Shown: positions 1-5,239 of the stretch, piece by piece
How positions within the stretch are numbered: the stretch's first letter is position 1
How the letters are laid out: the number at the start of each line of letters is the position of its first letter
Assembly: GCA_036734025.1 (NCBI GenBank)
Contig: DAIMZI010000039.1
Coordinates: 1 to 5,239, forward strand
Origin: DAIMZI01 sp036734025
Lineage (GTDB): Bacteria > Pseudomonadota > Alphaproteobacteria > Rhizobiales > Rhodomicrobiaceae
Direction: 5' to 3'
DNA length: 5,239 bases
The notes under the pieces: model-generated
The model's database searches: none
The model's input: only the letters and a program-made list of their open reading frames with translations
What the model was told of the DNA's origin: nothing
Position numbers and translations under genes: made by a program

Positions 1-1185
1 ATCCAAGTCATCGCCGGGTTCCTGCGTCTGAACCTGCTGATGCAATATGTCTCGCGCTCGGTCATCACTGGGTTCGTGAACGCGCTGGCGATCCTGATCT
101 TCATGGCGCAGTTGCCGGAGCTGACCGGCGTGCCGATGTTGACCTATGCACTGGTCATGGGCGGCCTCGCGATCATCTACCTGTTTCCTTACCTCACCCG
201 CGCCGTGCCATCGCCGCTGGTCGCGATCATCGTGCTGACCGCGCTAGTCTACTACACCGGCTTCGATGTCCGCAGTGTCAGCGACATGGGCGAATTGCCG
301 ACATCGCTGCCGATGTGGCTGATCCCGGACGTGCCTTTCACGCTGGAAACGCTCCAGATCATCCTGCCTTATTCCGTGACGATGGCGGCGGTCGGCCTGC
401 TAGAGTCGATGATGACCGCGCAGATCGTGGATGATCTCACCGACACGCCGTCCGACAAGCAGCGCGAGATGAAGGGGCAAGGCATCGCCAACTTCTTCAC
501 CGGTTTCCTCGGCGGGATGGGCGGCTGCGCGATGATCGGGCAATCGGTCATCAACGTGAAGTCCGGCGGCCTGACACGCCTGTCGACCTTCGTATCCGGC
601 ACCTTCCTGCTGTTCCTGCTGCTGGTGCTGGGCGAGCTGGTCGCGATCATCCCCATGGCCGCGCTGGTTGCGGTGATGATCATGGTGTCGATCGGCACCT
701 TCTCGTGGAAGTCGATCAAGGATCTTCGCTTCAATCCGTGGCAATCGTCTGTGGTGATGGTAGTGACTGTTGTGATCACCGTGTGGACCCATGATCTTGC
801 GCAAGGCGTGCTTTCGGGCGTGATCCTGTCGGGCCTGTTCTTCGCCAGCAAGGTCAAGCGGCTGTTCACCGTCGAGAGCGAGCTTTCTGCCGATAACACC
901 ACGCGAACCTACCGGATCGCTGGTCAGGTGTTCTTCGCCTCTTCGGACAGCTTTGTGGAAGCCTTCGACTTCAAGGAGGTGCTTGACCGGGTCGTGATCG
1001 ATGTCAGCAATGCGGAGTTCTGGGACATTTCGGCAGTCGGCACGCTCGATAAGGCGATCCTCAAATTCCGGCGCGAAGGCACGGCGGTCGAGGTGGTCGG
1101 TCTCAACGAAACCAGTGCCGCGCTGATCGAACGCTACGCCACGCATGATAAGCCCGGCGCCGAAGCGCAGCTGGGAGCGCACTGA
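1..1185 (+). CDS. SulP family inorganic anion transporter with C-terminal STAS domain (5'-truncated by window)
   Basis: This is an inner-membrane anion permease of the SulP/SLC26 family, whose members move sulfate, bicarbonate or other anions. The substrate here cannot be read from sequence. The reading frame is open from base 1, so the true start and the first membrane helices lie upstream; the ATG at 40 is internal. About 394 residues are visible. Hydrophobic helices fill most of visible residues 15-280. The family core is clear: GLLES at visible 132-136, then GGMGGCAMIGQ at 171-181 followed by a serine/glycine-rich stretch and RLS. After the last membrane helix a cytoplasmic STAS domain runs from about 303 to the end, with its beta strand VVIDVS at 331-336 and the DIS loop at 342-344 that corresponds to the phosphorylatable site of anti-sigma antagonists. 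The stop codon abuts the ribosome site of the UspA gene, so the two are probably cotranscribed. The family call is secure; sulfate versus bicarbonate is open. Confidence 0.95.
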   Translation: MQVIAGFLRLNLLMQYVSRSVITGFVNALAILIFMAQLPELTGVPMLTYALVMGGLAIIYLFPYLTRAVPSPLVAIIVLTALVYYTGFDVRSVSDMGELPTSLPMWLIPDVPFTLETLQIILPYSVTMAAVGLLESMMTAQIVDDLTDTPSDKQREMKGQGIANFFTGFLGGMGGCAMIGQSVINVKSGGLTRLSTFVSGTFLLFLLLVLGELVAIIPMAALVAVMIMVSIGTFSWKSIKDLRFNPWQSSVVMVVTVVITVWTHDLAQGVLSGVILSGLFFASKVKRLFTVESELSADNTTRTYRIAGQVFFASSDSFVEAFDFKEVLDRVVIDVSNAEFWDISAVGTLDKAILKFRREGTAVEVVGLNETSAALIERYATHDKPGAEAQLGAH

Positions 1186-1186
1186 T

Positions 1187-1194
1187 GGGAGAGA
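1187..1194 (+). promoter_or_regulatory. Shine-Dalgarno site deciding the UspA start at 1200
   Basis: The purine run GGGAGAGA lies 5-6 nt before the ATG at 1200, an ideal spacing. It begins right after the transporter stop TGA (1183-1185). A second in-frame ATG at 1185 overlaps that stop (TGATG) and has a GGGAG at 1173-1177, so it could also serve. The 1200 start is preferred because it places the first beta strand (FILAAID) directly at the N-terminus, as is usual for Usp proteins. Confidence 0.55.
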
Positions 1195-1199
1195 CGCAC

Positions 1200-2051
1200 A
1201 TGGAATTCATCCTCGCCGCAATCGACGCTTCGGCCCATGCACCGGGCGTGTGCCAATACGCCGCCTGGGCCGCCAAGCGATTGGTGATGCCGGTCGAACT
1301 GCTCCACGTCGTCCAGCGTCAGGATGCCGTGGCTGCGCGACGCGATCTGTCGGGCGCGATTGGCCTTGGGGTCAAAAGCGACCTCATGGAAGAGCTCGTT
1401 CGCCTGTCAGAGCAAAGCAGCCGCGCCGAAATCGAGAAGGGCCGCGTGCTGCTGGCAGCGGGAGAGCAGATCCTGCGCGAGGCTGGCGTAGCTGATGTTA
1501 GGACCCTGCATCGCCACGGCGGCGTGATCGAGACCATCCTTGAACGCGAGGAGAACGCACGGCTCTTGGTGATTGGCCGACGCGGGACCGACCATGAATA
1601 TGCCAGCGATCATATCGGTTCGATGATCGAGCGGGTGGTGCGCGCCAGCATCAAGCCGGTGATGATCGTATCGCGCAGCTTTGCGGAGCCCGATCATGTC
1701 GTCTTCGCCTATGACGCCAGCCCGGCGGCGAAAAGGGCGCTGGAACGGCTCGCCAACTCACCTCTGTTTGCCGGGCTCCCTGTCACCATCGTGATGGCCG
1801 AAGCATCGGGCGAGGCCAAGGTCGCCGCACTGAAGGACGCCGAAGCGGTGTTTGCACTGGATCATCCCGTCACCACCGTATTCGATCCCGGCAAGGCGGA
1901 AAAAGTCATCCCCCGCGTTGTCGCAACGGCGGACAATCCGCTGCTGCTCATGGGCGCCTATGGCCACTCGCCGATCCGCAACCTGATCGTCGGCAGCACC
2001 ACCACCGAAATGATCCGCACCGTCCACGTGCCGGTGCTGCTGGTGCGGTAG
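1200..2051 (+). CDS. Universal stress protein, tandem UspA domains
   Basis: This is a cytoplasmic protein of the UspA family with two Usp folds in one chain of 283 residues, about twice the single-domain length. Domain 1 spans about 1-157. It starts with the strand FILAAIDAS and has a nucleotide-loop-like G126-R-R-G129 followed by G140-S141. Domain 2 spans about 165-283. It has VVFAYDAS at 167-174 and the textbook ATP-binding pattern G-2x-G-9x-G-S at G252, G255, G265 and S266. Family members of the ATP-binding type bind ATP and help cells survive starvation or oxidative stress. Domain 1 has ten rather than nine residues between its second glycine and the GS pair, so its ATP binding is less certain. 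The gene directly follows the SulP transporter and is followed after 1 nt by the zinc-finger gene, indicating one operon. An alternative start at 1185 would add five residues. The family is certain; the precise role is unknown. Confidence 0.94.
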   Translation: MEFILAAIDASAHAPGVCQYAAWAAKRLVMPVELLHVVQRQDAVAARRDLSGAIGLGVKSDLMEELVRLSEQSSRAEIEKGRVLLAAGEQILREAGVADVRTLHRHGGVIETILEREENARLLVIGRRGTDHEYASDHIGSMIERVVRASIKPVMIVSRSFAEPDHVVFAYDASPAAKRALERLANSPLFAGLPVTIVMAEASGEAKVAALKDAEAVFALDHPVTTVFDPGKAEKVIPRVVATADNPLLLMGAYGHSPIRNLIVGSTTTEMIRTVHVPVLLVR

Positions 2052-2052
2052 A

Positions 2053-2391
2053 GTGGTGCTCGATCTTGAGGCCATGCGCGCAAAGCTGCTTTCCCGGCGC
2101 GAGGAGCTGCTGGCGGAAGATCGCTTATCGTCCGAAGGTCGCGCGCCGGTGACGCTGGATCAGGACAGCGTGGGCAGGCTATCGCGGATCGACGCCATGC
2201 AACTTCAGGAAATGGCCTTGGCACAGGCTCGCCGCCGCAAATCCGAACGCGGCGCGATCGATACCGCTCTCCAGCGCATCGAGGATGGCGAATACGGCTA
2301 TTGCCTCAAATGCGGCGAAGACATTGCTCTGGCTCGCCTGGAGAACAGCCCATCGGTCACAACTTGCATCACATGCGCCAATGGAGGCTGA
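2053..2391 (+). CDS. TraR/DksA family C4 zinc-finger protein
   Basis: This is a small (112-residue) relative of DksA/TraR, proteins that reach into the RNA polymerase secondary channel and alter promoter response, often with ppGpp. The C-terminus has the diagnostic zinc finger: C84-x2-C87, then C105-x2-C108, preceded by GEYGYC and containing ARLE as in family members. Residues about 8-75 should form the helical hairpin. Its tip region reads LDQDSVGRLSRIDA at 35-48, which lacks the second aspartate of the DxxDxA tip of E. coli DksA. The protein is shorter than DksA (about 150 residues) and longer than TraR (about 73). The start is uncertain: GTG at 2053 (adopted), GTG at 2056, or ATG at 2074; none has a strong ribosome site. 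This suggests translational coupling to the UspA gene, whose stop is 1 nt before. It may tune transcription when this stress operon is on; that is inference. Confidence 0.9.
   Translation: MVLDLEAMRAKLLSRREELLAEDRLSSEGRAPVTLDQDSVGRLSRIDAMQLQEMALAQARRRKSERGAIDTALQRIEDGEYGYCLKCGEDIALARLENSPSVTTCITCANGG
2383..2387 (+). promoter_or_regulatory. Shine-Dalgarno site for the cold-shock gene
   Basis: GGAGG lies inside the last codons of the zinc-finger gene, 11 nt before the ATG at 2399. The spacing is rather long but the match is strong. It supports the 2399 start over the in-frame ATG at 2381, which has no ribosome site, and implies that the two genes share a message. Confidence 0.5.
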
Positions 2392-2398
2392 TCGCCCA

Positions 2399-2608
2399 AT
2401 GACCACAGGCACCGTCAAATTTGTTGGCCCTGACGGCGGATGGGGGTTCATCTCGCGCGACGACAAGCAGCCCAAGGTCTTCGTGCACATCTCCGAGGTG
2501 CAGGCGGCGGGGTTCGATGAAATCGTGAAGGGCCAACGCTGGGCGTTCATACTGAAAGAAGGCCAAGACGGCCGCGTGTCAGCCGCTGATCTGGAACCGA
2601 TCGCGTAG
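2399..2608 (+). CDS. Cold-shock-domain protein (CspA-like), 69 residues
   Basis: This is a single-domain cold-shock protein, an OB-fold that binds single-stranded RNA and DNA and acts as an RNA chaperone or transcription antiterminator. The length (69 residues) is typical. The sequence opens with TGTVKF at 3-8, has the RNP1-like GWGFI at 14-18 and the RNP2 motif VFVHIS at 27-32, and ends with DGRVSAADL at 57-65, matching the family end to end. It departs from the classical CspA at the first strand: the usual KWFN is KFVG, and the RNP1 phenylalanine is a tryptophan (W15), so one aromatic stacking residue has moved. The frame is open further upstream to 2285, but that part overlaps the zinc-finger gene and resembles nothing, so ATG 2399 is chosen. 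It is last in the four-gene run, 7 nt after the preceding stop. Confidence 0.93.
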   Translation: MTTGTVKFVGPDGGWGFISRDDKQPKVFVHISEVQAAGFDEIVKGQRWAFILKEGQDGRVSAADLEPIA

Positions 2609-2652
2609 GCTTCAGGGATGAGTTCGCGGCGACCTGATGGAAGCCGTTGGAA

Positions 2653-2683
2653 CTGCCGCCTTTGCGATGAAGCCCATCGGCAG
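2653..2683 (+). terminator. Possible weak stem-loop after the cold-shock gene
   Basis: CTGCCG (2653-2658) and CGGCAG (2678-2683) form a perfect 6-bp inverted repeat around a 19-nt loop, 44 nt downstream of the cold-shock stop codon. Position is right for the end of the four-gene transcript. There is no T-run after it and the loop is large, so a strong intrinsic terminator is unlikely; it might be a 3'-end processing stem or chance. Confidence 0.2.
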
Positions 2684-2747
2684 CAGAAGAAGTTAGAGTG
2701 TCCCTAATCCACCGATCAGCATTCATTGGCTGGGCCGACGCACTAAC

Positions 2748-2925
2748 CCGAAAGCGGCATAGCGGCTAAAGGCAAAACCAGACGTTCAACCTGACGATCG
2801 TAAACGACCGGGTCTGGTCGGGAGCCGTCACGGCTCAGATCGGGCCACGAATGGCGGCTTTGCCTTCGTTCTGGAAAATTCCTGCCATTCAGGAAGCGAC
2901 CCCAAGGCGGTCGTTCCCGCCCGCG
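2748..2925. repeat. Candidate decayed palindromic intergenic repeat element
   Basis: Several nested inverted repeats cluster here. AAAGCGGCAT (2751-2760) is an imperfect inverted copy of ATGGCGGCTTT (2851-2861), about 90 bp apart. GAATGGC (2849-2855) pairs perfectly with GCCATTC (2884-2890). GAGCCGT-C-ACGGCTC (2822-2836) is a perfect palindrome. No transposase or flanking target duplication is visible. The style (non-coding, GC-rich, internally palindromic, between operons) recalls dispersed intergenic repeats of alphaproteobacteria, but only a genome-wide copy count could prove it. Confidence 0.3.
2822..2836. repeat. 15-bp palindrome
   Basis: GAGCCGT and ACGGCTC are perfect inverted 7-mers around a single central C. 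As RNA it could fold to a 5-bp GC-rich stem with a 5-nt loop. There is no following T-run on either strand, so a terminator is not favoured. It may be a protein-binding site or part of the surrounding repeat-like block. Confidence 0.4.
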
Positions 2926-3004
2926 CAAGTCCACGTCCGTTCCTCGCACCTCTGACCCTGTGCGCATCACCTAACAGCATTTGTAACTTAACTCGCAGGT
3001 CCAG

Positions 3005-3038
3005 TGTGCCGATAGATGGCACAGTCGAAGCCGTTCGA
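3005..3038 (+). promoter_or_regulatory. Two tandem small inverted repeats in the leader of the Sel1-repeat gene
   Basis: TGTGCC (3005-3010) and GGCACA (3018-3023) are perfect 6-bp inverted arms around the 7-nt spacer GATAGAT. Directly after comes TCGAA-GCCG-TTCGA (3025-3038), a 5-bp stem with a 4-nt loop, ending 1 nt before the ribosome site. They could be an operator and/or leader RNA hairpins that limit ribosome access. Short arms like these also arise by chance in GC-rich DNA. Confidence 0.3.
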
Positions 3039-3039
3039 A

Positions 3040-3044
3040 GAGGT
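3040..3044 (+). promoter_or_regulatory. Shine-Dalgarno site deciding the start at 3051
   Basis: GAGGT lies 6 nt before ATG 3051. The frame is open up to a GTG at 3006, but that codon has no ribosome site, sits in an inverted repeat, and would put 15 polar residues before the signal peptide. The 3051 start gives a normal signal peptide. Confidence 0.7.
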
Positions 3045-3050
3045 GGGCTG

Positions 3051-4460
3051 ATGTCATCTGTACGCTTGTTTTTGCTGGGGGCCAGTGCCGCGCTGGCGAT
3101 CATGTCTTCACCCGTTGCCGCCCGGCAAGACAGCGGCCCGCCGACACGCGCCGAGCTTGACCGCCAATCGGCCGAGGCGATGGCGAAGTCCGAGGCCAAG
3201 GTGAAGGCCTTGTTTGCCGACAGCAATGTGCAGGCCTTGAAAGCCAGGGCCGACGAGGGCGATGCCCGGGCGCAGGTCGAATTTGCGGACAAGATCCGTG
3301 ATAACCTCATCAATGAAATCTGGTCGCGCGAGAAGATCCTGCAGAGCATGATGCGTTATTACGCGATGGCGATGGAGCAGAAACACGGGCCAGCCTTTGC
3401 ACGGATCGGCGCGCTGGCGGAATCGACCGAGTACAGCTACGCGCTGAAACGCAGTCCGCGCGATCTGGACGAAGCATTCAGCTATTACGAAAAGGGCGCT
3501 GAGCTGCGCGATCGGGAGGCGATTGCCGGATATGTGCGAATTGCTCTGGACCCCGCATTTTGCAGCTTCTGCGAAAATAAGGGCGAGCTTTCCTTCGATT
3601 TTGCGAAAATGAAGGCCAATGGCGTGCTTGGCACCAAGGAAGGTTACGAAAATGAAAATGACAGCATCAGGGGAACCTATCGTGCGGAAAAGCGTGCTTC
3701 CATAGTCAAGGCGCTGAAATTTGCGTCTGCCGCGCGGCTCGATCGAGGCGATCAGGCCAGCCACCAGCTAGCATCGGCGTTGCTGACGGGCATTCGTGTC
3801 CCCAATTCCGTGCGCGAGAAGATCTACACCGGCGACAAGGTGGTTGTTGGGGTGCGCCTTAGCGACCAATCGGTGCAATGGCTCCTGCTGCCCGATCTGC
3901 CTAAAGCAGAGCGCATATTGCTCGAATTGTCGATGCGCGGCGATGTGCTGGCCACGCGCAAGCTGGCGGATCTGTATCTGAGGGGTAAACAGGCTCTGCC
4001 GTCAGTCTCGATTGCGCAAAGCGCCGAGAACTATCTCTACCACATGAAGCGCGCGGTAGATCAGGGCAGCATGATCGCGGCCTATATGGTGGGGGTGGAG
4101 TTGCTGCAGGGCAAATACGTCCCGGCCGATTTGCCGCGCGGGGCCGATTACGTCACTACCGCAGCAACGGCAGGGTTTGGCCCTGCAGAAGAACTGGCCG
4201 GATATATTTTCCGCGACGGCGTCGGAACCGAGAAGAACCCCGAAGTGGCGCTGGTAATGTTCGAACGCGCGGCGAACAACGGGCAGGCCAAGGCAGCAGA
4301 AGAAGCTGCGGCGCTTTATCGCGCGGGCTATGGGTCTGACCAACCGGGATTGCGGTCTGCAGGCGCACTGGCAATGGCAGCCAAGGCCAAGTCGATCCGA
4401 GAACTCTCCCCACAGATGGCCGAACTTCGCCGCCGAGCACATTGGGACAAGTTCAAGTAG
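3051..4460 (+). CDS. Exported Sel1-like repeat (TPR-related) protein
   Basis: This is a 469-residue protein of unknown specific function. Residues 1-24 look like a Sec signal peptide: a short basic start (MSSVR), a hydrophobic core at about 6-20 and a VAA cleavage site before R25, so it should be periplasmic or otherwise exported. The mature part is mostly amphipathic helix pairs. The clearest Sel1-like units are near the C-terminus, at about 343-378 and 379-413; the second contains LAGYIFRDGVGTEKNPEVA and FERAANNGQAKA. Weaker units lie at about 67-110 and 111-160 (EAFSYYEKGAE). A non-repeat segment at about 170-200 carries the only two cysteines, C171-S-F-C174, which could form a disulfide or bind a metal. 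Sel1 repeats serve as protein-binding scaffolds, so a partner-binding role is inferred. The gene has its own leader and is not part of the upstream run. It converges on the CHAT gene with 6 bp between stops. A few AT-richer stretches (3590-3660) break the otherwise GC-rich composition. Confidence 0.85.
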   Translation: MSSVRLFLLGASAALAIMSSPVAARQDSGPPTRAELDRQSAEAMAKSEAKVKALFADSNVQALKARADEGDARAQVEFADKIRDNLINEIWSREKILQSMMRYYAMAMEQKHGPAFARIGALAESTEYSYALKRSPRDLDEAFSYYEKGAELRDREAIAGYVRIALDPAFCSFCENKGELSFDFAKMKANGVLGTKEGYENENDSIRGTYRAEKRASIVKALKFASAARLDRGDQASHQLASALLTGIRVPNSVREKIYTGDKVVVGVRLSDQSVQWLLLPDLPKAERILLELSMRGDVLATRKLADLYLRGKQALPSVSIAQSAENYLYHMKRAVDQGSMIAAYMVGVELLQGKYVPADLPRGADYVTTAATAGFGPAEELAGYIFRDGVGTEKNPEVALVMFERAANNGQAKAAEEAAALYRAGYGSDQPGLRSAGALAMAAKAKSIRELSPQMAELRRRAHWDKFK

Positions 4461-4466
4461 CCGCGC

Positions 4467-5239
4467 CTAACCCTCGATCAGCACAAACGGCGCCCAGACG
4501 GCCGGGCTGGTTTCGCTTGCCATGCCGGTCTGCCCGCGCACCATCGCCAGTTGGGCTGCGCGCAAGGCTTCGGCACGGCCTGTTCCGTTCTCGGCACGGC
4601 GCAGGGTCTCGACCGAGAGGAACGCCGCCGCATCATCGCGCACCGGCCAGTGCGACAATAGCAGCGAGCGCGCGCCAGCCAGCTGAAACGCTCGCGCCAA
4701 CCCGCCATAGGTCGCACTGCCCCGGCCATTGCCTGCCGCTGTGTTGCAGGCCGACAGGATCACCCAATCGGCAGTCAGGTCCAGCGCCGCGATTTCCGAA
4801 GCGGTCAGCAGCCCGTCATCGCCGGGGCTGGCCGCATCGGGCGGGGTCAGCACCAGCGCCGGTTCGCCAAGCTGCGCAATTTGCCCGCCCACCAGCCCGT
4901 GGGTCGAAAAGGCGAGCACGCGGTAATCGCCGAGCGGCGCCGCGCGCACCTGCGGTTCGGTCGCCCGCGCGCCGGTCAGCAGCAGCGAAGGTTCGCCGGC
5001 AAATGCGGCCCGCATCGCGGTCAGCTCGGCCAGCGAGCCCGGCAGGGACGGCAGTGCGCGCAAATCGCCCGGATCAATGGCGAGGCCGCGCAGCGATGTC
5101 GCGGTGCCACTCGCCTCGGCCAGGACCGGCGCACCGATCCCGGCAAAGCCCTGCCCCGACGCGCGGGCCGTGCGCGTAATCGGGCGCAGGCTGGATCGCA
5201 CCGCGATGGCGAAATCCTCGATCAGATAGCGTCCCGGCG
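4467..5239 (-). CDS. CHAT domain-containing protein, C-terminal part (5' end beyond window)
   Basis: This is the C-terminal 256 residues of a CHAT-domain protein, a caspase/separase-related cysteine peptidase fold. The frame stays open to base 5239, so the start is outside; the GTG at 5199-5201 is internal, because the codons before it read RYLIEDFAIA, a conserved CHAT element. The catalytic dyad is intact: histidine in FSTHG (codon 4899-4901) and cysteine in ILSACNTAAG (codon 4746-4748), 51 residues apart. The family block GLARAFQLAGARSLLLSHWP and the terminal WAPFVLIEG follow. CHAT proteins usually carry TPR or other repeats N-terminally. Known relatives act as proteases in caspase-like, CRISPR-associated (TPR-CHAT/Csx29) and gasdermin-activating systems, but many are uncharacterised, and nothing here shows the substrate. 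It ends 6 bp from the convergent Sel1-repeat gene. Confidence 0.93.
   Translation of the reverse strand, partial: PGRYLIEDFAIAVRSSLRPITRTARASGQGFAGIGAPVLAEASGTATSLRGLAIDPGDLRALPSLPGSLAELTAMRAAFAGEPSLLLTGARATEPQVRAAPLGDYRVLAFSTHGLVGGQIAQLGEPALVLTPPDAASPGDDGLLTASEIAALDLTADWVILSACNTAAGNGRGSATYGGLARAFQLAGARSLLLSHWPVRDDAAAFLSVETLRRAENGTGRAEALRAAQLAMVRGQTGMASETSPAVWAPFVLIEG

Larger units (their letters stand above)
2609..3050. other. Intergenic region without a convincing gene
   Basis: These 442 bases separate the cold-shock gene from the Sel1-repeat gene. Short open frames on the minus strand (for example 2743-2970) are arginine/proline-rich, have no recognisable motif and overlap inverted repeats, so I do not call them genes. 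The region contains a 6-bp inverted repeat after the cold-shock gene, a palindromic block that may be a decayed intergenic repeat, and two small hairpins before the next ribosome site. A promoter for the gene at 3051 should lie in its right part, but I see no clear -35/-10 pair. Confidence 0.6.

Noticed and set aside
400..1182. Long minus-strand open frame opposite the transporter gene
   Set aside because: It is His/Arg-rich and without motif, and lies entirely antisense to a clear SulP coding sequence; a typical GC-rich shadow.
2285..2398. N-terminal extension of the cold-shock protein
   Set aside because: It overlaps the zinc-finger coding region in another frame, shows no homology to the family, and a GGAGG precedes the 2399 ATG.
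2608..2645. GGCTTC/GAAGCC inverted repeat right after the cold-shock gene as a terminator
   Set aside because: The loop is 26 nt, the stem only 6 bp, and no T-run follows.
2743..2970. Possible small minus-strand gene in the intergenic region
   Set aside because: The 75-residue product is Arg/Pro-rich with no motif, and the DNA is better explained by inverted repeats.
3006..3050. Upstream GTG start for the Sel1-repeat protein
   Set aside because: It has no ribosome site and would bury the signal peptide behind 15 polar residues; ATG 3051 has GAGGT at good spacing.
3108..3764. Minus-strand open frame opposite the Sel1-repeat gene
   Set aside because: The plus strand has a signal peptide, a ribosome site and recognisable repeats, while this frame has no recognisable features.
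4442..5179. 245-codon plus-strand open frame opposite the CHAT gene
   Set aside because: It is Pro/Arg/Ala-rich low-complexity translation with no family resemblance; the opposite strand encodes a clear CHAT domain with conserved residues.

Overview
The window is GC-rich bacterial chromosome. Codon use strongly favours G or C in third positions, and the gene content (SulP transporter, tandem universal stress protein, short TraR/DksA-like protein, single-domain cold-shock protein, exported Sel1-repeat protein, TPR/CHAT-type protein) fits an alphaproteobacterium. My best guess is the Sphingomonadales (Erythrobacter/Sphingomonas-like). This is inference from gene style, not from a marker gene. 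There are no rRNA or tRNA genes, CRISPR arrays or transposase genes in the window.

Region 1 (1-2608, + strand) is a very compact four-gene transcription unit. It holds the C-terminal two-thirds of a SulP/SLC26-type inorganic anion transporter with a STAS domain (5' end off the window), a tandem-domain UspA protein, a DksA/TraR-type C4 zinc-finger protein and a cold-shock-domain protein. The junctions are a stop immediately followed by a ribosome site, a 1-nt gap, and a 7-nt gap. The layout suggests that anion transport is co-expressed with three stress or gene-expression modulators: an ATP-binding Usp, an RNA polymerase secondary-channel binder and a nucleic-acid chaperone.

Region 2 (2609-3050) has no convincing gene. 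It holds several inverted repeats and what looks like a decayed palindromic intergenic repeat element (about 2748-2925). Two small hairpin-forming repeats sit directly upstream of the next ribosome binding site.

Region 3 (3051-4460, + strand) encodes a 469-residue Sec-exported protein with Sel1-like (TPR-related) helical repeats and a lone CxxC pair. Region 4 (4467-5239, - strand, 5' end off the window) encodes the C-terminal CHAT domain (caspase-like protease, His/Cys dyad intact) of a larger protein. The two genes converge, with 6 bp between their stop codons. A repeat-scaffold protein next to a CHAT protease is the most interesting pairing here, but a functional link between them is only inferred.
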